Assembly (NCBI GenBank): GCA_001051155.2
Contig: JYIP02000001.1
Coordinates: forward strand, 3,968,001-4,032,000
From: Chrysoporthe austroafricana
Taxonomy: Eukaryota > Ascomycota > Sordariomycetes > Diaporthales > Cryphonectriaceae
Direction of reading: 5' to 3'
DNA: 64,000 nucleotides
The translations under genes and the position numbers were made by a program. Shown here one piece after another: positions 36,963-49,173 of this stretch (position 1 is the first letter of the stretch; every line of letters starts with the position of its first letter). The notes beneath the pieces are model-generated. The model did no database searches. It was not told the origin of the DNA and saw only the letters and a program-made list of their open reading frames with translations.

Positions 36963-37403
36963 CTAATTAGGTCTCGCAATCATAATCATTTTCATCTCCT
37001 CAGTCGACTGGGCTCTGAGACGATGATACAGCTGATCCGTGGACGGTACTTCCTCAGTCGTCGCCGTATAATGCCCTCTCATCTCATGTCGTACAAAGGC
37101 GCACACCGGTAGCCAAATCACGTGCTTGTGATCTATATAAGTTGCCAGAGCAATGCCTGCGAACGTGGGACGTGGTATAATTTTCATTAGCGAGGGCGCA
37201 GATGAGTTGCCGTGTTACTTTTCGGGATTGACGGCCTCGAGACCCAGCTTTCGACTTAGTGTATTGTTAGACATAGTAGGAAACGAGGAAACTGGAACCG
37301 ACCCCCTTCCGAAGCAGTCCTGACTCAAAGCCAATACAACCGGTGAAGTCGGCCGTGACGGGGTTTGTGTGCCAGTAGAACGAGGTTTATATAGCGGGCC
37401 CAT
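36963..37403 (-). other. candidate small spliced gene, unrecognised
   Basis: Reading the minus strand, a TATATAA box near 37391 is followed by an ATG at 37274 (MSNNTLSRKLGLEAVNPEK). A GT site, a GCTAAT branch site and a TTCGCAG acceptor then delimit a 62-nt intron. Splicing gives a short protein. An unspliced second frame (ATYIDHKHVIWLPVCAF) is open to 36963. Good signals but no recognisable product. Confidence 0.2.
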
Positions 37404-38810
37404 CTATCACATCATTAGCGGAGCTTCAAAGAGAGCATGCCATGGGACAACAGTCTTCTATGGATGATTAGGATCAGCGTGAAGTAGGAAGCTTTAGATC
37501 CTAGAAAGGTAATGATATTCGAGGACGGTCTGGGAGCAACGTAGATAGTTCACGATCGTCGACAGAAATAGGCCGTGGAATGCCAAACCGGCCACGTCAT
37601 CATGAGTAGGGAAGCGAACAGACTGGAAGACATTTACAAGGGACGATACTTTGCAAGTGACAGATGTAGACATGCGTGTCTACAACCAACGACTACGACC
37701 TGAATTGCTGAGAACGCAGAAGCGGATGCTAACACAGTGCATCGGTTAGACGTTATACTGCCACAACGCCTCACCGCTACGCAGCTCGACGATGGCCCGG
37801 ACGCAGGGAGGAGCTGATTCAGACACTGCCGGCCCGACGGCCTTGACTTGAGGCCCGTCGCTCCCGGGCGAAAGGCTGCCTTTTTCCGCGGACCTGAGAG
37901 GCCAGGCAGCATGGGAAGGGGGAGGGGGAGGGAGAGGGGGCCGAGCCAGCGCCGAGGCACTGTCGCCATCGGCTATCCGAAGGAGCAATACGATTACTGC
38001 GTAGCAACACCCAGGACTTGCCAGATCACCCCGAAGGCCCCACGCGCGCGTGTGTGCGGCCCAACCGAGCGGGCATGCCTGCCATGGGGGCCGCCGTGGC
38101 TCGTCCTCGACCCCTGCGAACCGATCCGAAGAAAGGGACGCAGGCCAGGCCCTCCCCTAAGCGAAGGGACCGGAGTACAAGGACTATTCCGAAAGAAAAA
38201 GGGTGGTGTGAGCAGAAGAAGACGCATTGCGACGTTGTCCCTCCCCGGCAGGAAACTTGCCGCGCGCCTGGCGTGAGCGCAAACCCTCGGACGAAAAAGC
38301 ACTATATATTCCCAGGCATCGCGTGCAGATAAGACACCCGGGGCAATTCCTCAGGCTAGGCAGCCCAGCTATGCCATCCTGTGTCGCGAATCGCATCGTC
38401 TGTGTCTTATCTCCCCCCAGGGCGACCTCGTGGCGGCCTCGTGGCGGCTCCCCGTAGGGTTGTATTGGTAGGATTGAGCCTGCTATCAGAGTTACATCTC
38501 GACCGTTGCGTTAGAGTCTATATCCGGAGGTCATTCCAGGCTGGCATATAGCCCCCTCCCTCCACACAGACCGGGGGTTCATATTTTTCTGTGGGACCTG
38601 CGGCTCACAAGGATCAGAATCCTTCTTGGTCCTTTGGGACTGTACATAGCAAAAGAGACGGTCTGACGTCGTAAATCAGTCCACAACCCGCATGCTAGGG
38701 GCCTACCTCTTTGATGCGTAGCGCATGGGCTAAAGGTCCGAATTCTCGGGTGAAACCACAGCGGTTAGGCAGCGGGAAACGACCAAGGGAGAGAGAGATT
38801 GGGTCAGACC

Positions 38811-39709
38811 CGACAGTTCGGAGCGGTGCGCTCCCTTAGCGTCGCATTGCCAGGAGGTGATGCCCAGGACGAAGCTCTCCCAAGATGTTCCGGCCACGAT
38901 GCCCCCCCGCCCCTCGAGGCCCGCGCCCACTCGTGCTTAACACGTCCTGGGTATACGGAGGCCCACCTTGGAGGGTAAGGAGACCAGTGGGGTATTTTGC
39001 CGGTACGAGAGCAGAATCTGATATCTGATGAGACACACAGGTCCCCGTCGAGCCCGCTGTGTGTACGGAGGGCCACAGGAGCCGTCTCGGGGTGTCTTTG
39101 ACTACGGTAAAAGTTGCCATCGGGCACGAAGCGTGTGTACCCAGTACCTAAACTGTCCCCTCTGGATCCTCTGACTCGCCCAGGTCGTGAACACGAGCCA
39201 ACAACTGCAGCATGGCATGCCTGGGCACGCAGCCAACAGGCTCGGTACTTAGTAGAGAGCCAAGAGCTTTGCCACAAGCTAGAATCCGGCCCCTTACCAG
39301 CGCGTCCCAACCACAGCAGAGCTGCAAGGTCCTGTAAGATGTCATATACCGCACCCTGCTCAACTTCTTCATTGGGAAATGGACGTACTATGTTAGGATG
39401 GCCTCAGATCAGCATGAGACCTTGATAAGGTACCCTAGATCTTGTGGGCCGAAGCAACCCTGTGTAGCAGTTGGGAAGGTTAGCGCTGACGGTATCAAGG
39501 AGTGCCTCGTGGAATTTCCCGCCTGTGCAGGACATTGTTCGATGATCGACACAGCGTGGAGTGTGGGTATCTGGTATCGTGGTATTCCCTACAAGGCATA
39601 CAGCCCCCGGCGTAAGGACCGGGGGCGATACCAGCTGACGCATGCTTACCATGAGGACAAAGGCCCATAGGTATCTACTAAGGTACTCTTCATATGAGAA
39701 ACGTAGCAT
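38811..39709 (-). pseudogene. possible decayed coding sequence
   Basis: Overlapping minus-strand frames carry protein-like stretches (for example GAVYDILQDLAALLWLGRAG near 39.3 kb and VPRHAMLQLLARVHDLGE near 39.2 kb). No single frame or intron set joins them. Frames switch several times, as in a gene broken by small insertions and deletions. The family is not recognised. It could also be chance. Confidence 0.2.
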
Positions 39710-40096
39710 CGGATATTACGGCAGCTAGTGTAGTCCATGCGCGAAGGATCATTGGAACGTCGAGCGGATTATAGCTATTGTTGGCTCGGTCTGATAGTAC
39801 ACTACTTAAGGACCACACCGCCCACGGGGGCTTACTTTGCGGGCCACCAGAAGCTGCAGAATCCATCTATCCTTGAGACATATTGCCGTCATACATCTCA
39901 GGGCTGTCAAAAGAAAGTATAATTACCTCACAGGCAAGGGAGTGTGGCAAGCCTATGATCCGAACCACCCACATCTCAACCAGGTTACCAGCAAGAAGCA
40001 TATCATATATCGACCTACACCCTTCCGGCATCTGCGGCGCCAGCTAGACTCGGGAAAAATCTCACCGGGAGGCAGTTGCTACGATTTGGGAACAAC

Positions 40097-41411
40097 ATGG
40101 GCAGCGTGACGCCCCCGAGGGTCGACATGGCGCAACAAATTACTCCAGGCATGGCTATCCGCATACCAGATACGTTAGTAGACTGGCCGTGGCCCAGAGC
40201 CGTCAGCCCGTATTACGAGGAATGCAAAAGGGAGTCTTGGGCTTGGTTCGAGGGGTTCAAAGCCTTCAGCCCAAAGGCACAGAAGACATTCTACAAGGGC
40301 AACTTCAGTCTCCTAGCCGCGATGGCCTACCCCGGTATGAAGAAAGGTATGGGCACTGAGTTCCACATGTCGGACGATGGCGGCGGGCTCGCAGGTTTCT
40401 GACCACCTCACAGAGAGTCTTCGCGTTGCTTGCGACTTGATGCAAGTCTTCTTCACTTTCGACGAGTACTCCGATGTATCCGATGAGTGTGAGACGCGTA
40501 AGCAGGCCGACTCGCTGATGGATGCCCTTTACAACCCGCACAAACCCCGGCCCGAGGGCGAGTGGGTTGGCAGCGAGATAACCCGACAGTACGTAACGGA
40601 CCATTTCTCACAGTCGTGCCTCTTCTTATTGACGTGCGCGAAGGTACTGGCTCAATTCTATGGATCACTTTACGCCGCTCGTCCAGAAGCGTTTCCTCAA
40701 CAAGATGCAATCATACACGGACGCAGTGATACAGCAGTCCTTCGACCGAACTCATCAACATGTCCGAGACGTGGAAAGTTATTTAAAGGTCCGGCGTGAG
40801 ACCATAGGCCTCCTTCCCTCGATCACCGTGTGCCAGTCCCGGTTCAACATTCCCGACCATGTTTACGAACACCCTGTGATTCAGCGCCTGGAAGTATACA
40901 CCGCAGATCTGGTTTGCATATCGAACGATATGTTTTCATACAATGTTGAGTGCGTCATAACCATATCTTTAAAATCTCCCTGAGCTGCTGCTGCTGCTGC
41001 CGGTGGCTGACTATCGATCTACAGACAGAGCCGTGGTGATGACGGACACAACCTGGTTACCGTCATAATCAAACAGTACGGTTTTGAGCTGCAGGAGGCG
41101 TTTGACTGGATCGGGGCACTGCACCAGGATATCGAGAAGCGTTTCCTGACCGATCTGGCCAACCTGCCGAACTTTGCTGAGGAGAGCGAGGTCGTCAACA
41201 GAGAAGTTCGAGAGTACGCCTACTCTCTAGGGAGCTGGATCCGAGCCAATGACCAGTGGAGTTTTGAGGTAATTAACCCATCCCCGGTCCTTCAGGATTT
41301 GCAATGCTGACGGTTTCACAGAGCCCGCGCTACTTTGGGTCTGATGGACTACGTATGTTAAAGGAGAGAGTGTTCACGCTGTTGCCGAGACAGGAGCCCA
41401 CGGGACTGTAG
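40097..41411 (+). CDS. class I terpene synthase (probable sesquiterpene cyclase)
   Basis: Five exons (40097-40346, 40414-40588, 40644-40949, 41025-41268, 41322-41411) give an uninterrupted 354 residues, the usual length for fungal sesquiterpene synthases. The first metal-binding motif is DEYSD at 100-104 ([10 protein letters not shown]). The second (NSE triad) is N236-S240-E244 in NDMFSYNVE. The effector region reads [10 protein letters not shown], and the terminal RY pair is Arg328-Tyr329. All catalytic elements are present, so the enzyme should ionise a prenyl diphosphate, most likely FPP, with three Mg2+ and cyclise it. The N-terminus ([22 protein letters not shown]) is typical of the pentalenene/protoilludene-like clade. 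Introns of 67, 55, 75 and 53 nt all keep phase. The product cannot be read from sequence. No P450, transporter or cluster regulator is recognisable within 3 kb. Confidence 0.9.
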
Positions 41412-42174
41412 AATAAGGCCGGAGGCTTGGAGTGGCGGGCTGTAGATAGCAGAGGCGTTCTTCCCGCTTTCCTTTTCCGTCTTCCCCAACATGTCCATAT
41501 GCTTTCAGCAATGGGCCGGACCGTCCGACGAGTCGGTCCGATGAGTCAGAATATAAGGGACGCAAGCTGTATAAGGTAGACTTTAGAAAAATGAGACTAA
41601 GATGCCCGGCGGCGGAGCGAATCTCCTAACCGTGGGGGCTGAATTACGCATATGAAAGAACCTGCAAAGGGGTGGTAAGCCGTTAGATTCAAATGGGCGT
41701 GACTGGTAGGTTGCGCGCCCGCTGGCGCGTAGTAATTATCCCAGACAAGGCTGACTGTGGCCGGATAAGCGACGTGCAGAGTCCCCGCTTGGGGCCTTAT
41801 TTCTCACATGCAGTAGTTACGGTAGCATCGCAGCACCGGCCGTTGCGCCGTTGCCTATTCCGTGCAGCATCTCGACCTGGCCCACTTAGCATGTGCACGC
41901 AATACGCCAGTGAGGGGGCTCCATCTTTATGGAATGCCGAGGTGCCGCAGATCTGTGATTATAAGCCACCTGATCAGGATTGCAACCATGCCTTAGTTTC
42001 TCGGTCTTCTTAATTTTGATCCTTTCCGCGTTCGGACGCGCTGGTGGCCCTGTTGGGTTTTGGGTTTGGAAATTATTATGTAGGATTAGGCTTCGGCTTC
42101 CCGGCAGATTCACCGTCCTGGTGTCCTCGGGCTCCCCTGGACAGACAGCTCGACCAACGGCTTCATGAGCCCGC

Positions 42175-42798
42175 CTATTCAGACTTAGCAGCCCTCATAA
42201 GTTCCTTGGCAAGGTCTGGGTCCACCTGTGTCATAGCCCGAGCCTGTGTGTCGTCGATCTTATTACTAAGGGCCCTATTCCAGTGGATGATATACGAAGT
42301 TAGAGGGATGTCCGATTCCGGCAGGTCTTTTAACGCCACCCTCTTACCAGACATGTCCATCTTCAATGTCTCTGGGGCTTGTTATGGCCATGATGTGCTG
42401 AGCCACTAGGAACGATGATCAGGACGCTCTGGCATCCGGTGAAAGTCTACAGGGAGCTAAATTAATTATTGATCATCCTTCTCACATTGTGAGACCCGAT
42501 CGCCGATGTTGGCGATAGCGTCTCTCTGTCAAGTGTGTGACAGTGGCGAGATTGGTATTGGTGCCAACCTTGGAATGGCCTGGGCTCGAGAGCCCTCGCG
42601 CTCTACCTATACCAACTGTTGAAGCTGTTCGACAAGCCGGGGCGCGAGCCCCGAACGCAGCTTAGGGTGCATGCGCTCCGTGTCCGAATACGAGTGACTG
42701 TAGTCCCTCTCGAAATGCTTACGCATCAGATTTTCATCACTATGCTTGAGCATCCAGGCAAATATGGCTCCGACAAATGTTATGTCGCAAGTGCGCAT
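42175..42798 (-). CDS. candidate orphan gene, two coding-like exons
   Basis: On the minus strand a TATATA box at 42798-42803 abuts a frame (42798-42607) reading MLKHSDENLMRKHFERDYSH and ending PRLVEQLQQL before a GT site. A second frame (42366-42175) reads MKMDMSGKRVALKDLPESD, continues as PLTSYIIHWNRALSN, and ends MRAAKSE-stop. Both are charged, non-repetitive and protein-like, unlike the shadows elsewhere, but the middle part (42606-42367) cannot be spliced unambiguously. I recognise no family. It could be one small orphan gene or two fragments. Confidence 0.3.
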
Positions 42799-43558
42799 AT
42801 ATAGGTCGCTAGACTAGGCAGCAGAGACCCGAGAGCTGCCTCATCCCTTTCCAACGAGGAGCAATGAGTGGCGCAACCCTCAGCAATTGGAGTAAGTCAC
42901 GTATGCCTGGTTTCGTAACGACACTAATAGTTCACAAGAGAAATACGCAATAATACAGTACAGATACGTTCCTGGTCTCTTGCTGTACCGCATGCTCAAC
43001 TATTACGCGTTAAGAGAGACCTTCCAACTCTAAGCAAGATCTGAAGTCTATGGACACTTTAGATCGAAGGTCGTACGTTTCAAACTTTCGAATGAAGTTC
43101 TATTTCCTAGAGACTGGGCCCGCGGTATATCTGAAGTTCCTAGGAAATGCTCCCCTTGCATCCATTTTCTCAGAAAGGAAAAAATGACAGCTGCTTTATC
43201 AGCTATAAGCAACGGAGTGGTAATGAGAGTGTCTTGCCCACTTGCTTCTGGAAATATTAAACAGCTCTAGTGTATAAAGCTTTACAGTATTTGAAACGCA
43301 ATACTTACTGAGTACTTTCAGGAATACTACCAACCTGCTCTGGTAGAATTCTCTAGGATAGAATTGCAGGGCAAGCAATATATCAAGTAATTATACTTTG
43401 GAAATTCTAATATCATCTGACGCTAACTTCGGGAATGGCAACTTGGGCTAGCCGCAGATTGCCATCAAATGACCTCTCTGAAGCAAGTATACACTCGAGG
43501 CGTAAAGCAAGTAAAAGCGCCCGTATGCCTAGCACATTGCTGCAAGGTTAACGAAGTT

Positions 43559-43667
43559 TATTGGGCCTGGGCGAAGAGTCTATTGGGCCTGGGCATAGAT
43601 CTGTTAGGCCTTGGCAAAGAGTCTCTTAAGCCTGGGCAATGAGTCTATTAAGCCTGGGCGAAGCGAA
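43559..43667 (+). repeat. five-copy 22-bp minisatellite
   Basis: Five head-to-tail units of 22, 21, 22, 22 and 22 bp. Each contains AGCCTGGGC or GGGCCTGGGC (GGCCTTGGC in the third) and ends in a GAGTC-like segment. Copies diverge by a few bases each. It marks the right edge of the island. Confidence 0.85.
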
Positions 43668-44102
43668 GGTGCCACATCACCCACGTGGAGGCTGGGAAGC
43701 CTTTCTCGGGCACGTAGAGGTCGAGGAAAGGCATCAGAGCCAGAGTTTTCTTGTAGGAAATGACTTCAGCAAGTTCGAGGCTTGCTTGTTGAAGCTATTA
43801 CTTCAGGTGCGAAGGGGGCAACGAGGGGTAGGGTCTTGTAGAGGTCTCGAGTATTCGCCTCAGTCAGTAGTCACCATGACGTCAATCGCCATCGCAGAAG
43901 TGAGCTACATCACACAGCTCGTCAACTCCATTTCATTTGCAGAGCTCTGCCAGAATCGCCTACTTTCCTCAAAGCACACCTGTGCCGTCTCGAGAATCCT
44001 ACCTGAGCTCCCAGTCTTCTTTAAAACAACTTCAAAATAACTCCTCTCCACCAGCCAATTGGCCCAAACGGTCCTCAGCTCAACCGTGCCACCCTCCCAA
44101 AG

Positions 44103-44567
44103 ATGTCCTCCCTTGGCTCCATCCGCACCCTCCTCCGTGCGCCAGCCTCGCGAGCCCGCACCGTGCGGCGATGCCTCCCCGGCGATCCCAAGGTCCCGCT
44201 CCCCCGGGCCTACCGGGCGGCGCCCGCCCTCGGCCGCCCGTACAAGGACGACCAGGACCGCGAGAGCGTCAAGCCCCGCTCGCACGAGGGCACGCAGAGC
44301 GCCTCCGACGACGACGCGGCGGCGCACACGGACGCGGCGTTCAACCCGGCCAAGACGCGGCCGGAGGAGGAGAAGGAGGCGGCGCGGCGGGAGGGGGGCG
44401 GCCGGGGCGGGGGCCCGCTGGAGACGAGCGGCGCGAGCCACGAGACGTCGCTGCCGCTGGGCGGCGAGGGCGGCGGCGAGATGCACGGGACCACGCGCGG
44501 CGAGCGGACGAAGGCGAGCGGGGCCGGGCAGCAGAAGAAGAAGGGGAAGGGGCCCGGCACCGCGTGA
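44103..44567 (+). CDS. conserved fungal small protein, probably mitochondrial
   Basis: A single exon of 154 residues. The N-terminus (MSSLGSIRTLLRAPASRART) is basic and hydroxylated, with no acidic residue until about 27, fitting a mitochondrial presequence. A conserved-looking core follows (YKDDQDRESVKPRSHEGTQ, then DAAFNPAKTRPEEEKEAA), of a type found in many ascomycete hypothetical proteins. The remainder is Gly/Ser-rich and Lys-rich at the end (KKKGKGPGTA) and is predicted to be disordered. No enzymatic motif. The function is unknown and I do not propose one. The minus-strand frames over this locus are shadows. The gene is tail-to-tail with the RING gene, only 286 bp away. Confidence 0.65.
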   Translation: MSSLGSIRTLLRAPASRARTVRRCLPGDPKVPLPRAYRAAPALGRPYKDDQDRESVKPRSHEGTQSASDDDAAAHTDAAFNPAKTRPEEEKEAARREGGGRGGGPLETSGASHETSLPLGGEGGGEMHGTTRGERTKASGAGQQKKKGKGPGTA

Positions 44568-44853
44568 AGGGTGGGAATTGCGGGCGTCGTGGTGTCGTGG
44601 ACGGGTTGGGCGGGGATGCTCGGATGGTTGGAGGGGGCAGGAGGGGGCGTTTGCATGTGCATAGGTCCTGAGCTGTTTTCGAGTCGCATCGCATTGCTGG
44701 TATACGGGGAGTACAATCCGTAGCAAAACCTCCCTGAAGGCCTCCTTCAAACCGTGCCGTCGTGCGCCAGAAACGCCATTGCTCCGAAAGTGTCCCGTGC
44801 CCGTACGCATTCCCCCTCTCCCCGCCCGCCCGCGGCGCTCTCTCCTCTATCGC

Positions 44854-45672
44854 TCAGCCGTACAGCATGTCCGGGTCCTCCTCATCCTCGTCCTCCTGCA
44901 CCGGCTTGCCCTCCCTCTCCCACATCTTCTCGATGCGGTCCGAGACGCCCCTGCGGCGCGGGTCGTACTTGGTCAGGTCGGTGCGGCACATAGGGCAGGT
45001 GCCCTTGATCTGCAGCCAGGGCCCGACGCAGTCGAGGTCGAAGCGGTGGGAGCGGTGGCACTGCAGCTCGACGACGAGCGGGTACTGGTCGTCGAGGAAG
45101 CGCTCGGCGCAGATGGGGCAGGCGTCGTCGGGGCCGACGGCGCGGCGCGGCACGCGCTCGAGCGCGTCGAGGAACTCCTGCGAGACGCCGGCGGGCCCGC
45201 CGCGCGGCGGGTCGAGCGCGTCCGCCTCGAGCGCGTCGAACAGCGCCTGCAGCAGCGCGCGGTTCGCCGCGTCCGGCGCGTCCCGTGCCAGCGTGCTGAA
45301 CTGGTCCTGCACCAGGCGCACGAGCGCCACCATGTCGACGGGCGTGGGCACCGCGTGCGGGTTGTTGTGGTGGTGGTGCTCGTGCTGGGTGGCGCCGGCG
45401 CCGGCGGTGGGAGAGGGGTCGTCGCTGAGCTGGTGGAGCTGCGAGGTGAAAGAGGACATGTCTATCTGGCGGCGGCGGCGGGGCGCGGCGCTGGGCTTGA
45501 TGCCGTGCTCAACTGTGGGAGGCCATCGTGTCAGCGCCCTCTGGTAGAGGAGGTAGAGGCAAAGGTTGTGGGAGGGGGTGTGGTGGAGGGTAGGAGGCTA
45601 TTCCGAGAATTTACCCCGCTGTGATAGAGATCTCTGTGTAGACGGTGGCATACCTTCGTACTGGGTCGCCAT
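44854..45672 (-). CDS. RING-finger protein, probable E3 ubiquitin ligase
   Basis: Exons 45672-45654 and 45512-44854 (141-nt intron) give 225 residues. The 19-nt first exon encodes MATQYE, and the junction yields MATQYEVEHGIKPSAAPRRR. The RING domain covers about 138-185: CPIC (138, 141), LQCHRSHRFDLDC (158, 162, 168) and CPMC (179, 182), with the E2-contact tryptophan in VGPWLQIKGTCPMCR. A His-rich stretch lies upstream, and the C-terminus is a strongly acidic tail (EDEDEEDPDMLYG). The RING finger implies ubiquitin transfer, though no substrate can be inferred. The histidine/cysteine spacing is slightly atypical. It shares a 653-bp divergent promoter region with FMP52. Confidence 0.85.
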
Positions 45673-46325
45673 GGCGGGGGATATGGAGTGAGAGCGTGAG
45701 AGAGCGTGAGAGGGGTGCTCTGTCTACCGATTCATGCCCTGTCTGTGGTGTGTTGCTGTGTCGATTGGGTTGGCAGAGGGAGAAGTTGAGTTCATGGAGG
45801 AGGGAGGTTGTCACAGCTGCAGGCCAGCTGAGAGTATACGTCAGTGGGGCTGCCTTGCCAGGCGCGCCAGGCACAGCGTGGCTGACGCCAGCCCTAGCAC
45901 GCCGGGTCTCAGGGTCTTCCGCACTGCTTACATAGCACATACAGCGCAGTTATAGTAAGCAGTACAGCAGCCCTGGGGCGCGGAACTAGACGAGAAGTGA
46001 GACCTCCAGACAGCATAGTCAACCTGACTGGCCAGCAGAGAGGCATGATGCCACGCGCAGAGTCGAGACACACCTCGGCTAGGGACGCCTGGCGTGCTTG
46101 GCCATGGGCTGGAGGCTAATACTTACATGAGCCGGCGGGGGCGATCGCGTCAGCCATGTCTGCTTGCAGCGGAGCCGCGGCTGTCACGGGCCGTGCTCGT
46201 GCTGGGTCCCAAGTCAAATCCGCATAAATCAACGTCTGGTCGACCTTCTTCCTATCTCTCATATACCCACTCACTTACTGACCGTAACAAGCCTGAGATA
46301 TATAAACCACCCAGCAGAAAGCAAG
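45673..46325. promoter_or_regulatory. divergent RING-FMP52 intergenic region
   Basis: Bidirectional upstream region. A short A/T-rich stretch (GATATATAAACC, about 46295-46306) lies just before the FMP52 ATG and may be a TATA element or A-rich leader. Confidence 0.4.
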
Positions 46326-47090
46326 ATGACCACCGCCGCCGTCTTCGGCTGCACCGGCGCCGTAGGCTCCAAGATCCTCGACACGCTGCTTGCGACCGAC
46401 TTCTTCACCTCGGTCAAGACCGTCTCGCGGCGCGCGCCCAAGGCGGCCGCCTCGCCGCGGCTCGAGGCCGTCATCGAGGCCGACACGAGCCGGTGGGCCG
46501 CCGCGCTCGCCGGCCTGCAGCCCGCGCCGGCCGTCGTGTTCAACGCCGTCGGGACCACGCGCGCGGCCGCGGGCGGCATCGCCAACCAGTGGAAGGTCGA
46601 CCACGACCTGTGCGTGGAGAACGCGCGGGCGGCCCGCGAGGCCGGCGCGCGCACCTACGTCTACGTGTCGAGCGCCGGCACGCGCGGGCTCGTCGGCGGC
46701 CTGCTGCCGTACTCCAAGATGAAGGTCGGCGTCGAGGACGCCGTGCGGGACCTCGGCTTCGAGCACGCCGTCATCCTGCGGCCCGGCGCTATCCTCGGCG
46801 AGCGGGAGGTCCCCAAGAACGCGCTCGTCGAGAGCGTCATGGGGAACCTGAACAAGATCAGCCAGGCGCTGCAGGACAAGCTGGGTGAGTCTCTTCTCTT
46901 CCTACCGCCCTCGGTGCCGACCCCTGTTCCGGAGTGCTCACCGTGATGGCCAGGCGCCGACCAGCTTTACATCGGCAGGGCCGCCGTCGTCGCGGCCCGC
47001 ATGGCCGAGGAGGGCAAGGCCCCGTCCAAGTACTGGGTTCTCGAGAATGCCGACATCCTCAGGATGGGCAGGGACGAGTGGAAGGAGTGA
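46326..47090 (+). CDS. FMP52: FMP52-like NAD(P)-binding protein, mitochondrial outer membrane
   Basis: Exons 46326-46884 and 46954-47090 (69-nt intron, GTGAGT...GCCAG) encode 231 residues. The Rossmann start is AVFGCTGAVGSKI with the GxxGxxG loop at 8-14. Further atypical-SDR features are VFNAVGTTRAAAGG, YVYVSSAG, the YSKMK segment with catalytic Tyr and Lys, and ILRPGAILGERE. The second exon carries LYIGRAAVVAARMAEEGKAP and the conserved end ILRMGRDEWKE. This order matches yeast Fmp52 and its TIP30/HTATIP2 relatives, which are tied to the mitochondrial outer membrane and the oxidative stress response. The exact reaction is not known. No cleavable presequence is visible, as in the family. Confidence 0.9.
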
Positions 47091-48057
47091 GGCTGGCGCA
47101 GACGATCCGCGGCCGGGCCTGCAAACCAAGGGCTGTGGGCGCCCCGGAGGAAAGAGAGAGAGGGGGGGGGGGAGAGCGCAAGGCCGTGACGCGGGAGATC
47201 ATGCTCGCGATACCCACAGCCTCGAAGCTGGCGGCCGGAAAAGGACAGGAAATAATAGGTCGCACAGCAGAAGCACACCACCACCGCCGCGGCGCGCAGG
47301 CTGCGAGGCCACCGGCCGGCCCCTGGCGGGCGCATTCCACGGCGACACCACCACCACCGGGGGCGGATATCTGCGCATCGTTCGATCCTGAGCTGTCATG
47401 TTGTACGGGGGAGGGGATGGAGATTCGGCCTCCCGTTAGGCAGATGCGACGGTAGCATCTCTAGGGCATTTTGTATCCTGCAGTGCACGCGATGAACACG
47501 GAAGGGGGGATCTGCCACCATGCCATGGATGCGGCGGCCCGTCCCTGCACACTGTGATGCGCAGCAGCCATCAGGTACCTCGTCGCCTTTCGAGTGACCG
47601 TAGTGAAGTCCCCTGGGACCATCGCCCGTATTCGTATTTGATGTATGTGAGGACCCAAGGGCGTGTTCCATGACAATGTCCACACACCCGGTCGCATGCG
47701 TAGTATGCGGTGCGCGGTCTCTGTCTAGATTCTCGTTGGGAAGAGGAGCGGCGAGGTAGAATGCTGGCGACTTGTTTTAAGGGAAAGCAGCTACGAGAGC
47801 ATGTCGGGCTGTGTCTTTTTTTATTCTTTTTTTATTTTTATTTTTTGGAGTTGAGGGGGGTGGCCCTGCCCTAACCCTGTACTTGACCCAAATTTAAGTT
47901 AAGTGCTGCTCCGGGCGACGCGTTGCGACGCGTTGCTCTCCCGGTCTCACGTCTCAACCCTCACACAACAGTGCCATTCTTGACCTCCTTGCAAGGCGAC
48001 CCCGCCTTTTGCACCCAGACCATTGTATTTTCAGACCGCCGAGACAGGAGGTGCGAA
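47091..48057. other. intergenic, nothing supported
   Basis: 3' flank of FMP52 and upstream region of thymidylate synthase. A T/A-rich patch with T-runs lies at 47812-47850. No coding signal. Confidence 0.45.

Positions 48058-49173
<1,116 letters not shown>

Larger units (their letters stand above)
36418..40096. other. left arm of the lower-GC island
   Basis: No gene I can support firmly. Composition drops towards 50 % GC. Weak coding traces on the minus strand are listed at 36963-37403 and 38811-39709. The remainder shows nothing. No terminal repeats or transposase were recognised. Confidence 0.4.
41412..44102. other. right arm of the lower-GC island
   Basis: Lower-GC DNA with one weak candidate gene (42175-42798) and the minisatellite at 43559-43667. 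From 42.8 to 43.5 kb it is AT-rich with no open frame of note. Confidence 0.45.

Noticed and set aside
39404..39709. Cytochrome P450 fragment (SMRQLVSPPV... near 39.65 kb)
   Set aside because: Vague resemblance to the segment after ExxR, but no heme-binding Cys motif or I-helix nearby, and the stretch may itself be an intron.
36418..44102. Transposon or RIP-mutated repeat explaining the lower-GC island
   Set aside because: No terminal repeats, transposase, reverse transcriptase or strong TA-dinucleotide excess was recognised. The island also carries an intact gene. A repeat search of the genome would be decisive.
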